Origin: Oscillospiraceae bacterium | GTDB taxonomy: Bacteria; Bacillota; Clostridia; Oscillospirales; Ruminococcaceae | DNA length: 25,611 nt | Reading direction: 5' to 3' | Assembly: GCA_900768105.1 (NCBI GenBank) | Contig: CAAGBQ010000013.1 | Location: 1-25,611, forward strand | In this document: piece after piece, positions 8,023-14,799 of the stretch | How positions within the stretch are numbered: position 1 is the stretch's first letter | Layout of the letters: each line of letters opens with the position of its first letter | Translations under genes and position numbers: made by a program | Notes under the pieces: generated by a model | What the model was told of the DNA's origin: nothing | The model's database searches: none | What the model saw: only the letters and a program-made list of their open reading frames with translations

Positions 8023-8412
8023 ATGAGCACCCTGACTAATTCCCCTGCACAGGAGCTTGCAGCGCGCCGCTATGATAAGCTTGATATTATCTTTACTGTG
8101 GTGCAGCGCGGCCTTGGCGAGGAGGTTATCGAAGTAACCAAAAGCCGCGGCGTTTATGTGAACCTTATATGTCCGGGCCGCGGAACCGCAACATCAAGTA
8201 TTCTTGAAATGTTCGGACTCGGCGCAACAGAAAAGGATGTTATTTTAAGCTTTGTAAAATCGGATGAAACCCACGAGGTTATCACCGCCATTTCGGAGCA
8301 TATGGAATTTGCAAAGCCCGGCGGCGGAATCGCCTTTGCGGTTCCGGTACAAAGCGTCGCCGGAATCAAGGTTCTTCAGTATCTTACCACCGCTTCTGCG
8401 GAGGAGGGCTAA
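8023..8412 (+). CDS. PII-like signalling protein, first of two
   Basis: 129 aa with a GlnB-like ferredoxin fold. Strand 1 is KLDIIFTVVQRG (19-30), then helix GEEVIEVTKSRG and a strand leading to PGRGTATSSILEMFGLGATEKDVILSFV (51-78), the T-loop region and strand 3. Helix 2 is ETHEVITAISEHM and the last strand ends IAFAVPVQSVAGI (103-115). About 15 extra residues precede the core. The uridylylated Tyr of the GlnB T-loop and the canonical ATP-binding B-loop signature are not apparent, so its ligand may differ from ATP/2-oxoglutarate. AAAAGGAG (8008-8015) selects the ATG at 8023; an upstream ATG at 8018 stops at once. Probable role, by inference: binding and gating of the DUF1538 protein. Confidence 0.82.
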   Translation: MSTLTNSPAQELAARRYDKLDIIFTVVQRGLGEEVIEVTKSRGVYVNLICPGRGTATSSILEMFGLGATEKDVILSFVKSDETHEVITAISEHMEFAKPGGGIAFAVPVQSVAGIKVLQYLTTASAEEG

Positions 8413-8417
8413 ACAGC

Positions 8418-8768
8418 ATGGATGAAAGAAAAAGCGCATATGCGCTTATTGTAACAATAGTAAACCGCGGATATTCCGATGATGTTATGGACGCTGCGCG
8501 GGACGCAGGTGCCCGCGGCGGCACGGTTATGTATGCCCACGGCGCGGGACTTAATGAAACGGAAAGCTTTTTCGGAATCTCTATCCATCCGGAAAAGGAA
8601 ATGATTCTTATTGTGGCGGATAACGAGCTGCGCCTTGGCATTATGCAGGCAATTGCCCGAAAGGTCGGGCTTAACGGTGAAGGCGCGGGCATAACCTTCT
8701 CGCTTCCGGTAACGGATATTGCGGGAATCGCGCATTTTAACAAGCCCTTTGAAAGCGAAAAGGAATAA
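8418..8768 (+). CDS. PII-like signalling protein, second of two
   Basis: 116 aa, same fold as its upstream neighbour but clearly different in sequence. YALIVTIVNRGYSDDVMDAARDAGARGG (8-35) gives strand 1 and helix 1. TVMYAHGAG (36-44) starts the T-loop, EMILIVADNE (61-70) is strand 3, and GITFSLPVTDIAGI (91-104) ends the core. The GARGGT...GAG pattern is typical of the PII-like branch found beside membrane proteins, and no GlnB-type modifiable Tyr is evident. GGAGGG (8403-8408) lies within the end of the preceding gene, five bases separate the two genes, and a terminator follows, so it is the last gene of the operon. The two paralogues could form homotrimers or mixed trimers; the sequence cannot decide. 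Confidence 0.82.
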   Translation: MDERKSAYALIVTIVNRGYSDDVMDAARDAGARGGTVMYAHGAGLNETESFFGISIHPEKEMILIVADNELRLGIMQAIARKVGLNGEGAGITFSLPVTDIAGIAHFNKPFESEKE

Positions 8769-8783
8769 AGTATTTTTACGAGG

Positions 8784-8811
8784 AAAGGCGCCCGCCAGCG
8801 GCGCCTTTTTT
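8784..8811 (+). terminator. Terminator of the DUF1538-PII operon
   Basis: AAAGGCGCC (8784-8792) and GGCGCCTTT (8800-8808) pair, and the T run extends to 8811. Confidence 0.9.
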
Positions 8812-8848
8812 GTCCGCAAGTTTCGCACCGAGGGGTTGTAGCGCGCTT

Positions 8849-8925
8849 CTTGGCTCCCCTGTGTAAGTCCGGCACCGCGGGTCTTTAGAGCGAATCTCGG
8901 CTCCCCTTACACAGGGGAGGTGAGA
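8849..8925. repeat. CTCCCC/TGTGTAAGG repeat pair
   Basis: A half unit TTGGCTCCCCTGTGTAAG (8850-8867) is followed by a self-closing unit. In the latter TCTCGGCTCCCC (8895-8906) pairs with GGGGAGGTGAGA (8914-8925) around TTACACA. These are the end modules of the composite repeats at 199-330 and 4661-4935, here without the central part. The rest of the gene gap (8926-9154) is AT-rich with GTTGAAA repeats (separate entry). Confidence 0.7.
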
Positions 8926-9063
8926 AAGGCCCTCAATTGCCGCAGATAAATCCCTATATTTCCCTTTCGCTGTGGAAAACTTGAGTTTTCAACAATTTCC
9001 ATATTTTTTACAATTGATATTGCTCATCGGAAATCGGCCTTTTTTGGTGGAAACTGCCGTATT

Positions 9064-9101
9064 GTTGAAAATTATGTTGAAAGATTGTTGAAAAGTTGAA
9101 A
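9064..9101 (+). repeat. Four GTTGAAA direct repeats
   Basis: GTTGAAA occurs at 9064-9070, 9076-9082, 9087-9093 and 9095-9101. GGTGGAAA variants lie on both sides (about 9048 and 9108), and a near-palindrome GTGGAAAACT-TG-AGTTTTCAAC lies near 8972-8993. The arrangement is iteron-like but without a fixed period (12, 11 and 8 bases). Function unknown. Confidence 0.5.
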
Positions 9102-9154
9102 AAATCGGTGGAAAAGTGGCAAAAAATGCGCCGCAGCTTTCTTTAATATTTCTT

Positions 9155-9268
9155 TCACTTATTTCTATATTTATTTTTATAACTATTTTTATTTCTATCT
9201 CTATATATGGCCATTATGCCATAAATTTGCCACGGAATTGCTATCCCGTGGCTTTGTAATGCGCTTTT
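9155..9268 (-). pseudogene. In-frame tail after the stop of the DUF6291-like gene
   Basis: Past the TAA at 9271-9269 the same frame stays open for 37 codons to a TGA at 9157-9155. The reading begins KSALQSHGIAIPWQIYGIM and ends in a basic, Asn-rich run, YRDRNKNSYKNKYRNK, encoded by a degenerate ATA/GAA/AAA hexamer tract. Phage-type proteins of this kind, as I recall them, often end in such low-complexity repeats after the AGKKGAEARW segment. The tail may therefore be the original C-terminus cut off by one nonsense change. No independent start or ribosome-binding site was seen. Confidence 0.45.
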
Positions 9269-9565
9269 TTATGCTGTTTTGTTCCACCTTGCCTCTGCAC
9301 CCTTCTTTCCTGCCGCGCGGCGCTTTTCAATAACCTCTCTGTAACTGGCTTCGTCGTAATCGTCGCACTGCTTCAAAAAGCCAAACAGCGCAATATCGCT
9401 TGCCTTTTCAAACACCGGTTCAATGCCCTTAAAGGCATAGTCGTCAAGCTGGCGGATTATTCTGCCGTATTCCTCGTCCGAAAGAGAATCGAGTATAAGG
9501 CGGGTTTGGTGCCTGATAAAAATCCCCTTTCTTTGAGAAGGTTCTTTGCATTGTTTTGTTTCCAT
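9269..9565 (-). CDS. DUF6291-like small phage-type protein
   Basis: 98 aa, cytoplasmic. The body (about 14-72) reads FIRHQTRLILDSLSDEEYGRI followed by a YAFKGIEP segment, an IALFGFLKQ helix and an RREVI-type repeat, ending in EKRRAAGKKGAEARW (80-94). This resembles the small N-terminal domain (DUF6291 and relatives) of phage or mobile-element replication-associated proteins in Clostridia. Assignment is from memory of the pattern. AAAGGAG (about 9581-9575) gives a strong start at 9565. It is transcribed away from the 53-aa gene at 9860. Its AT-rich surroundings differ from the neighbouring housekeeping genes, which fits acquired DNA. The frame continues after its stop (see tail entry), so it may be a truncated gene. 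Confidence 0.6.
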   Translation of the reverse strand: METKQCKEPSQRKGIFIRHQTRLILDSLSDEEYGRIIRQLDDYAFKGIEPVFEKASDIALFGFLKQCDDYDEASYREVIEKRRAAGKKGAEARWNKTA

Positions 9566-9605
9566 TGTAGTATCTCCTTTCTTATAAATATTCTTAATTC
9601 AATGG

Positions 9606-9643
9606 ATGCGGTGCTTGCTTTTTTTCACCGCATGGGTATAATA
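9606..9643. promoter_or_regulatory. Overlapping divergent promoters with an inverted repeat
   Basis: On the plus strand TTGCTT (9615-9620), 16 bases and TATAAT (9637-9642). On the minus strand TATTAT (9643-9638) overlaps it and would serve the DUF6291-like gene, though its -35 is poor. An 8-bp inverted repeat, ATGCGGTG (9606-9613) and CACCGCAT (9626-9633), brackets the plus -35 region and would sit at the 5' end of the minus transcript. It could act as an operator or hairpin. The 200 bases up to 9843 hold no other clear element beyond GTGGC-ACA-GCCAC near 9765. Confidence 0.45.
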
Positions 9644-9859
9644 GCACGCCCAAACGCAAATTTGTGATGATGTTTTACTTTTTGTCAAAAAATTTTTCGG
9701 ATGGCACGGCAAATAAAAAGATTTTTTGCGTTTTGCATATTTAAAAATAAATAATTGCATTTTGTGGCACAGCCACATTCACAAAAATTGCCGCGGATAA
9801 AGTTCTTTCTTTTTGCAACAAATAAATTTGAACAAAAAACGGGAAAGGAGCATATAAAT

Positions 9860-10021
9860 ATGAAGGAATACCGCATTGCGGTTGACGATGCCGCCGCGCT
9901 TTTTTATGAGCAGGTGGGCAAAAAGGCAAATATGCCGCCGGAAAAAATTATGGCAACGGCGCTTTTGCGCCTTGCGGGACAAATTTCCGCCGAGGCTATT
10001 TCTGCAAGAAATAAAAAATAA
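9860..10021 (+). CDS. 53-residue protein, possible ribbon-helix-helix type
   Basis: Starts MKEYRIAVDDAAALFYEQVG and ends with AEAISARNKK. A short strand is followed by two predicted helices (about 10-20 and 26-45). That size and layout are compatible with a small ribbon-helix-helix DNA-binding protein, but no motif proves it. The ATG at 9860 is preferred over an in-frame ATG at 9755 because AAAGGAG (9844-9850) sits nine bases upstream and the longer N-terminus looks like untranslated AT-rich sequence. It is divergent from the phage-type gene at 9269-9565 and ends just before the tsaD promoter. It may regulate the shared upstream region (inference). Confidence 0.6.
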   Translation: MKEYRIAVDDAAALFYEQVGKKANMPPEKIMATALLRLAGQISAEAISARNKK

Positions 10022-10047
10022 AATTGCAAAAATCTTTTAAAATACTG

Positions 10048-10076
10048 TTGTAAAAAAACGCGCTCTGCGCTATAAT
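10048..10076 (+). promoter_or_regulatory. Sigma-A-type promoter of tsaD
   Basis: TTGTAA (10048-10053), 17 bases, TATAAT (10071-10076). Transcription would begin near 10083, about 30 bases before the tsaD start. Confidence 0.8.
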
Positions 10077-10113
10077 AGAACCGTAATTACAAAATAAAGC
10101 GGGGTTTGCGTTT

Positions 10114-11127
10114 TTGAAAATTCTTTCAATAGAATCCTCCTGCGATGAAACCGCGGCAGCGGTCATCGAGGACGGAAGAAAAATCATCTCATCCGTAATC
10201 AATACCCAAGTGGCAGAACACGGGCTTTATGGCGGCGTTGTGCCGGAGATTGCCTCCCGCCGCCACACGGAAAATATAGTCGGCGTTGTGGAACAGACCC
10301 TTTCCGAAGCCGGAATGAACCTTGACGGGGTTGACGCCATTGCCGTAACCGCTGCGCCGGGGCTTATCGGGGCGCTGCTTGTGGGGGTGAATTTTGCAAA
10401 GGGGCTTTCCCTTGCAACAGGAAAGCCGCTTATTCCGGTGCACCACCTGCGCGGGCACATTGCCGCAAATTACCTTGCTCATCCGGATTTGGAACCGCCG
10501 TTCCTCTGCCTTGTGGTTTCCGGCGGGCACAGCCACATAGTCGAGGTTTCCGACTACACAAAATTCAAAATCCTCGGCAAAACCCGCGATGACGCCGCCG
10601 GCGAAGCCTTCGACAAAGCGGCGCGCGCAATGGGTCTGCCTTATCCCGGCGGCGTTTCTTTGGATAAAATGGCGCAGCAGGGCAACCCGAAGGCGTTTGC
10701 GCTTCCAAAGCCGCGGGTGGAGGGCGCGCCCCTTGATATGAGCTTTTCCGGACTAAAAACCGCGGTGGTAAACATCCTTCACAACGCGCAGCAGCGCGGC
10801 GAGGAGGTAAATATCCCCGACCTTTGCGCTTCCTATCAGAATGTTATCTGCCATGCCCTTGTGGATAGGCTGATGATTGCCGCCGAGGAGGGCGGCTATA
10901 AAACAATTGCGGCGGCAGGCGGCGTTTCCGCAAATTCCGGACTGCGCGCCCTGCTTGACCGCGAGTGCAAGCGCCGCCGTCTGCGGCTTTTTGTACCGCC
11001 GCTGGAGCTTTGCGGCGATAACGGCGCAATGATAGGCTCCCAAGCCTATTACGAGGCGCTTGCGGGGCATTTTGCGGATCTTTCGCTTAACGCAATGCCC
11101 ACCATGCCCATTGACGAAGAGTTTTGA
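10114..11127 (+). CDS. tsaD: tRNA N6-threonylcarbamoyladenosine transferase TsaD
   Basis: Catalytic subunit (Kae1/YgjD family) that transfers threonylcarbamoyl from TC-AMP to A37 of ANN-decoding tRNAs, working with TsaB, TsaE and TsaC, none of which is in this window. It opens with KILSIESSCDETAAAVI (residues 2-18). The metal-binding HHLRGH segment (H111, H115) follows, then LVVSGGHSHIV, the substrate region DDAAGEAFDKAAR, and GDNGAMIG near the end with the metal-ligand Asp. At 337 aa it is typical. The start is TTG at 10114, which places KILSIESSCDET at the N-terminus as in homologues. GGGG at 10101-10104 is a weak ribosome-binding site. A 23-base palindrome covers the stop codon. Confidence 0.96.
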   Translation: MKILSIESSCDETAAAVIEDGRKIISSVINTQVAEHGLYGGVVPEIASRRHTENIVGVVEQTLSEAGMNLDGVDAIAVTAAPGLIGALLVGVNFAKGLSLATGKPLIPVHHLRGHIAANYLAHPDLEPPFLCLVVSGGHSHIVEVSDYTKFKILGKTRDDAAGEAFDKAARAMGLPYPGGVSLDKMAQQGNPKAFALPKPRVEGAPLDMSFSGLKTAVVNILHNAQQRGEEVNIPDLCASYQNVICHALVDRLMIAAEEGGYKTIAAAGGVSANSGLRALLDRECKRRRLRLFVPPLELCGDNGAMIGSQAYYEALAGHFADLSLNAMPTMPIDEEF

Positions 11128-11198
11128 GCACGCCGTGCTCAAAACCCTCCGAGCCGTGCTCAAGAAAAACGCAAAACGCAGGGTGCGCCGTGCTCAAG
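11122..11198 (+). repeat. Palindrome and three CCGTGCTCAA repeats between tsaD and pckA
   Basis: TTTTGAGCACG (11122-11132) and CGTGCTCAAAA (11134-11144) form a perfect palindrome with one central base, overlapping the tsaD stop. CCGTGCTCAAG recurs at 11154-11164 and 11188-11198. The same 10-mer occurs at the argS terminator (378-387 and 401-410 region). No T run follows, so a plain terminator is unlikely. It lies in the pckA upstream region, where an operator role is possible. Confidence 0.5.
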
Positions 11199-11240
11199 CC
11201 TGCAAAAGCGCGCCCTTTATATATTTGAAAGGAGATACAT

Positions 11241-13004
11241 ATGACCGAAAATAAAGCCTTGCTTTCATGGATTGACGAAATGGCGGCGCTTACCGCGCCG
11301 GATAAAATAGTTTGGGTAACGGAGGGCGAAAAGCAGATTGAGGCCTTTAAAGAAGAAGCCGTTGCCACCGGACTTATGGAGCGCCTTAATGAAGAAAAGC
11401 TTCCCGGATGCCTGCTCCACCGCACAAAGCCGAACGATGTTGCCCGCGTGGAGGCGCGCACATTTATCTGCACCACCAAAAAAGAAATGGCAGGCCCCAC
11501 AAATAACTGGGTGGAAAAGGACGAAATGTATGCCCGCCTGCGCCCCCTTGCAAAAGGCGGCATGAAAGGGCGTACCATGTATGTTGTGCCGTATATTATG
11601 GGTCAGGTCGGCTCTCCCTTTGCAAAGGTAGGCGTGGAGCTTACCGACAGCATTTATGTTGTGCTAAATATGAACATTATGACCCGCATGGGTCAGGTTG
11701 CCCTTGACCAGCTCGGAAATTCCGATGACTTCGTAAAGGGTCTGCACTGCTCCCTTGATGTGGATGAAGAAAACCGCTATATCGTCCAATTTCCGGAGGA
11801 CAACACAATTTGGTCGCTCAATTCCAACTATGGCGGCAATGTTTTGCAGGGCAAAAAGTGCTTTGCGCTGCGCATAGCCTCCTGGCAGGGGTGGCACGAG
11901 GGCTGGATGGCGGAGCATATGCTCATCCTCGGCATAGAAAATCCAAAGGGCGAGATAAAATATGTCACCGCCGCGTTTCCCTCCGCCTGCGGAAAAACGA
12001 ACCTTGCCATGCTGATTCCGCCGGAATTTTACCGCAAACAGGGCTATAAGGTCTGGTGCGTGGGCGATGACATTGCATGGCTCCGCATCGGCAAAGACGG
12101 CCGCCTTTGGGCGGTCAATCCGGAAAACGGCTTTTTCGGCGTAGCCCCGGGCACAAACGAAAAATCGAACCCCAACGCTCTTGCCGCAACAAAGCGCGAT
12201 ACAATTTTTACCAATGTTGCCCACAACCTTGACGACAACACCGTTTGGTGGGAAGGTCTTGACAAAAACCCGCCGGAAAACGCAATTGACTGGAAGCGCA
12301 ACCCCTTGCACGCTTCCACCGCCACGGAAAAAGCCGCCCACCCAAACAGCCGCTTTACCGCACCGGCAAAGAACTGCCCCTGCGTAAGCCCGAAATTTGA
12401 CGATCCGGAGGGCGTTCCGATTTCCGCAATGATTTTCGGCGGGCGCCGCGCAAAAACCGCTCCGCTTGTTTATCAGTCCCATGACTGGAAGCACGGCGTT
12501 TTTGTCGGCTCCACCATGGCTTCCGAAACAACCGCCGCCGCTGCCGGCGCGGTTGGCGTTGTGCGGCGCGACCCCATGGCAATGCTGCCGTTCTGCGGCT
12601 ATCATATGGGCGATTATTTTGCGCACTGGCTTGAAATGGGCGAAAAGCTTGGCGACAAAGCCCCGAAGATATTTAATGTAAACTGGTTCCGCACCGATGA
12701 CGAGGGCAAATTCATCTGGCCCGGCTATGGCGACAATATGCGGGTGCTTATGTGGATTTTGGGCCGCTGCGAAGGCTCCGCCGAGGCCGTGGAAACCCCC
12801 ATCGGCTTCGAGCCGCGCCCCTGCGACATAGAGCGCGAGGGTCTTGACATAACCGAAGAAACCATAGCAAGCCTGCTTTCCGTGGATAAGGAGCTTTGGA
12901 AGCAGGAGGCAGAGGGCATCACCGAATTTTATAAAAAATTCGGCGAAAAGCTTCCGCAGGAGCTTTCTGCCGAGCTTGAAACCCTGAAAAAGAACCTGCA
13001 ATAA
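11241..13004 (+). CDS. pckG: Phosphoenolpyruvate carboxykinase (GTP)
   Basis: Interconverts oxaloacetate + GTP and PEP + CO2 + GDP. In anaerobic gut Firmicutes it may run either towards gluconeogenesis or towards CO2 fixation and succinate/anaplerosis. At 587 aa it fits the GTP class (about 590-620). The kinase-1a/P-loop with the hyper-reactive Cys is FPSACGKTNLAML (246-258; C250, K252, T253) and the Mn/Mg-binding GDD is at 275-277. The substrate-loop motif GGRRAKTAPLVYQS and the ATE/ETTAAA region follow. These separate it from ATP-type PckA. GAAAGGAG sits just before the ATG at 11241. No strong promoter was seen; TATATAT near 11218 is a poor candidate. A strong terminator follows, so it is monocistronic or reads from tsaD. 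Confidence 0.95.
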   Translation: MTENKALLSWIDEMAALTAPDKIVWVTEGEKQIEAFKEEAVATGLMERLNEEKLPGCLLHRTKPNDVARVEARTFICTTKKEMAGPTNNWVEKDEMYARLRPLAKGGMKGRTMYVVPYIMGQVGSPFAKVGVELTDSIYVVLNMNIMTRMGQVALDQLGNSDDFVKGLHCSLDVDEENRYIVQFPEDNTIWSLNSNYGGNVLQGKKCFALRIASWQGWHEGWMAEHMLILGIENPKGEIKYVTAAFPSACGKTNLAMLIPPEFYRKQGYKVWCVGDDIAWLRIGKDGRLWAVNPENGFFGVAPGTNEKSNPNALAATKRDTIFTNVAHNLDDNTVWWEGLDKNPPENAIDWKRNPLHASTATEKAAHPNSRFTAPAKNCPCVSPKFDDPEGVPISAMIFGGRRAKTAPLVYQSHDWKHGVFVGSTMASETTAAAAGAVGVVRRDPMAMLPFCGYHMGDYFAHWLEMGEKLGDKAPKIFNVNWFRTDDEGKFIWPGYGDNMRVLMWILGRCEGSAEAVETPIGFEPRPCDIEREGLDITEETIASLLSVDKELWKQEAEGITEFYKKFGEKLPQELSAELETLKKNLQ

Positions 13005-13058
13005 GCAAAAATCGACAAAATGCACTTTAAAGTATTATACTGTGCATTATATAAACCG

Positions 13059-13090
13059 AAAAAGCGGCGTTCTTGCGAACGCCGCTTTTT
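13059..13090. terminator. Terminator after pckG (symmetric)
   Basis: AAAAAGCGGCGTTC (13059-13072) pairs with GAACGCCGCTTTTT (13077-13090) around TTGC. The A/T flanks allow function on both strands. Confidence 0.9.
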
Positions 13091-13135
13091 CGCATAGTTA
13101 TGCGCTTTTTTGCAATTTCGTCCCGCGGCGGCGCT

Positions 13136-13200
13136 CTTGCCTCCCCTGTGCAAGGTAGTTGGGTTTTTCAGAGCGAACCACCTTACACAGGGGAGGCGAG
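13136..13200. repeat. Near-perfect 21-bp inverted pair of CTCCCC repeats
   Basis: The left arm at 13136-13156 (CTTGCCTCCCCTGTGCAAGGT) and the right arm at 13180-13200 are complementary at 19 of 21 positions, with a 23-base loop. They are end modules of the composite repeats in head-to-head arrangement. The pair sits between two convergent terminators and holds no gene. Confidence 0.7.
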
Positions 13201-13223
13201 ATTCACTTTCCGCAAGGCAGAAA

Positions 13224-13256
13224 AAGGCTCCCGCTGCTTTTCGCAGCGGGAGCCTT
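13224..13256 (-). terminator. Terminator of the htrA-like gene
   Basis: AAGGCTCCCGCTGC and GCAGCGGGAGCCTT pair perfectly around a five-base loop. On the minus strand the stem is followed by TTTC, about 40 bases after the htrA stop. Confidence 0.85.
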
Positions 13257-13296
13257 CCGTAAAAAGAAAGAAGAGATATGAAAAAGAATTTGTCGT

Positions 13297-14799
13297 TTAG
13301 CCTTTATTTTCAATAAGCTTTACTGTCACGGTGATGGTGCGGTCGTTATTCTTCGTTGCGGAATAGCGGTAAAGGGTGATTTCCACTTCGTCGCCCGGCT
13401 CGCTGTTTGCAAGGCACGCCTGCAAATCCTCCATGGAGGTAATCTCCGTTTCGTCAAAGCGGGTGATTATATCGCCCACTGCGGCTTCGGTGCCTGCAAA
13501 GGCGCCGTCGGAATTGATTGAAACAATCTGCACCCCAAGGGGGATGTTGTAATAACGCGCTTCCACGGAATCTATGCTCTTTCCGGTAATGCCGAGCATC
13601 GCGCGGCCGGAAACATATCCGTTTTCAATAATTTCCTGCACTATCGGAACGGCGGTAGCCATCGGAATGGCAAAGCCGATTCCTTCATAATCGGTGGAAA
13701 CAAGCTTCGAGCTTGTAATGCCGATTACCTGGCCGTATTCGTTCACCAATGCGCCGCCGGAGTTACCCGGATTGATTGCGGCGTTGGTTTGGATAACCGT
13801 CATGGCATAGGAGCTGTCCTCCGTTGTAATAACGCGGTTAAGTCCGCTTACTATACCGTCGGTAAAGCTGGATTGAAGGGCGATTCCGCCCGGATTTCCG
13901 ATTGCATAAACGGTTTCGCCCACTTCAATTTCGGCGGAATCGCCAAGCTCCGCGGGAGTGAGGTTGCTCTCTTCAATTTTGAGCACGGCAATGTCCGTCT
14001 GCTCGTCGGAACCGATAAGCCTTGCGTCATATTCCTGCTCGTTATAAAGCACAACCTTAATTGCCTCCGCGCCCTTTACAACATGCGCGTTGGTAAGGAT
14101 ATATCCGTCCGCACTTATAATAATGCCGGAGCCTTCGCCGACAGGCTCGAAGGACTGGGAATACTGATAAACCACAACGCCGACGACGGAGGGGCTTACC
14201 TGCTTATAAACCCCGGTGGCGGAAAGCTTTCCGTCGGTGGAAACAATGCTTTCGCCGCCGTTCGGCTTGCCTTCAAGGCTCAAGGGCGGGGTTTCGTTCT
14301 TCGTTGCGGAATCGGGATCCGTGCCGCTTTGAGTAAATCCGCTGTTCGGTCTGTTTCCGGATGGGATTTTATTAAGATTGCCACCCGCAAGGCTCATTAT
14401 GCCGAATGCCGCCAAAGCAATTACGCAGCAGCCAAGCACCGCCGCAATTATGCCAAGGAAAACACGAAAGCCCTTTCCGGAAGACTTTTTCTTTGGCGGC
14501 TTTTGCGCGGAAGCGCTTTCATAGCGGTTAAAATCCCACTGATAGCCGTTATTGTTGCCATAGGGGTTTGCTCCGCTGTTGCTGTAATAATTGGTCTGGC
14601 CGGAATAATAGCTGTTCTGCCAGCCGTTCTGACCTTGAGAAGCCCCGCTCCGGCTTTGCGAAGCGCCCTCGTAGGTTTTATACTGATTTGTGTTTGCGGA
14701 ATAGCTCCATCCGGAGGGAGCTTCCGTATTTCTCTCTCCGCTTTGGGCGGAGCTTTCCTCCGCAGAGGGAGTTCCGTTCATTTCATTCTTTTCATCCAT
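13297..14799 (-). CDS. Membrane-anchored HtrA/DegP-type serine protease with PDZ domain
   Basis: 500 aa. Residues 1-110 are a cytoplasmic stretch rich in Ser, Gly, Asn, Gln and Tyr (for example NSYYSGQTNYYSNSGANPYG), ending in KPPKKKSSGKG. One membrane helix covers about 111-138, then an extracytoplasmic linker. The trypsin-like domain has H239 (LTNAHVV), D269 (TDIAVLKI) and S347 in NPGNSGGAL. One PDZ domain follows (about 398-490). It degrades or refolds damaged exported proteins outside the membrane. The gene follows a response regulator and histidine kinase in the same direction with a 149-base gap, as with CssRS and HtrA in Bacillus, so it may be part of that regulon. AGAGGT precedes the ATG. 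The Tyr/Asn-rich cytoplasmic region is longer than in most HtrA proteins I know. Confidence 0.93.
   Translation of the reverse strand: MDEKNEMNGTPSAEESSAQSGERNTEAPSGWSYSANTNQYKTYEGASQSRSGASQGQNGWQNSYYSGQTNYYSNSGANPYGNNNGYQWDFNRYESASAQKPPKKKSSGKGFRVFLGIIAAVLGCCVIALAAFGIMSLAGGNLNKIPSGNRPNSGFTQSGTDPDSATKNETPPLSLEGKPNGGESIVSTDGKLSATGVYKQVSPSVVGVVVYQYSQSFEPVGEGSGIIISADGYILTNAHVVKGAEAIKVVLYNEQEYDARLIGSDEQTDIAVLKIEESNLTPAELGDSAEIEVGETVYAIGNPGGIALQSSFTDGIVSGLNRVITTEDSSYAMTVIQTNAAINPGNSGGALVNEYGQVIGITSSKLVSTDYEGIGFAIPMATAVPIVQEIIENGYVSGRAMLGITGKSIDSVEARYYNIPLGVQIVSINSDGAFAGTEAAVGDIITRFDETEITSMEDLQACLANSEPGDEVEITLYRYSATKNNDRTITVTVKLIENKG

Noticed and set aside
9207..9252. GCCACGG/CCGTGGC and ATGGC/GCCAT hairpins as the terminator of the DUF6291-like gene
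   Set aside because: No T run follows on the minus strand and the region lies in the open in-frame tail.
11664..13025. 453-aa minus-strand open frame opposite pckG
   Set aside because: It is a Gly/His/Phe-rich shadow of the PEP carboxykinase gene with no motif or start signal.
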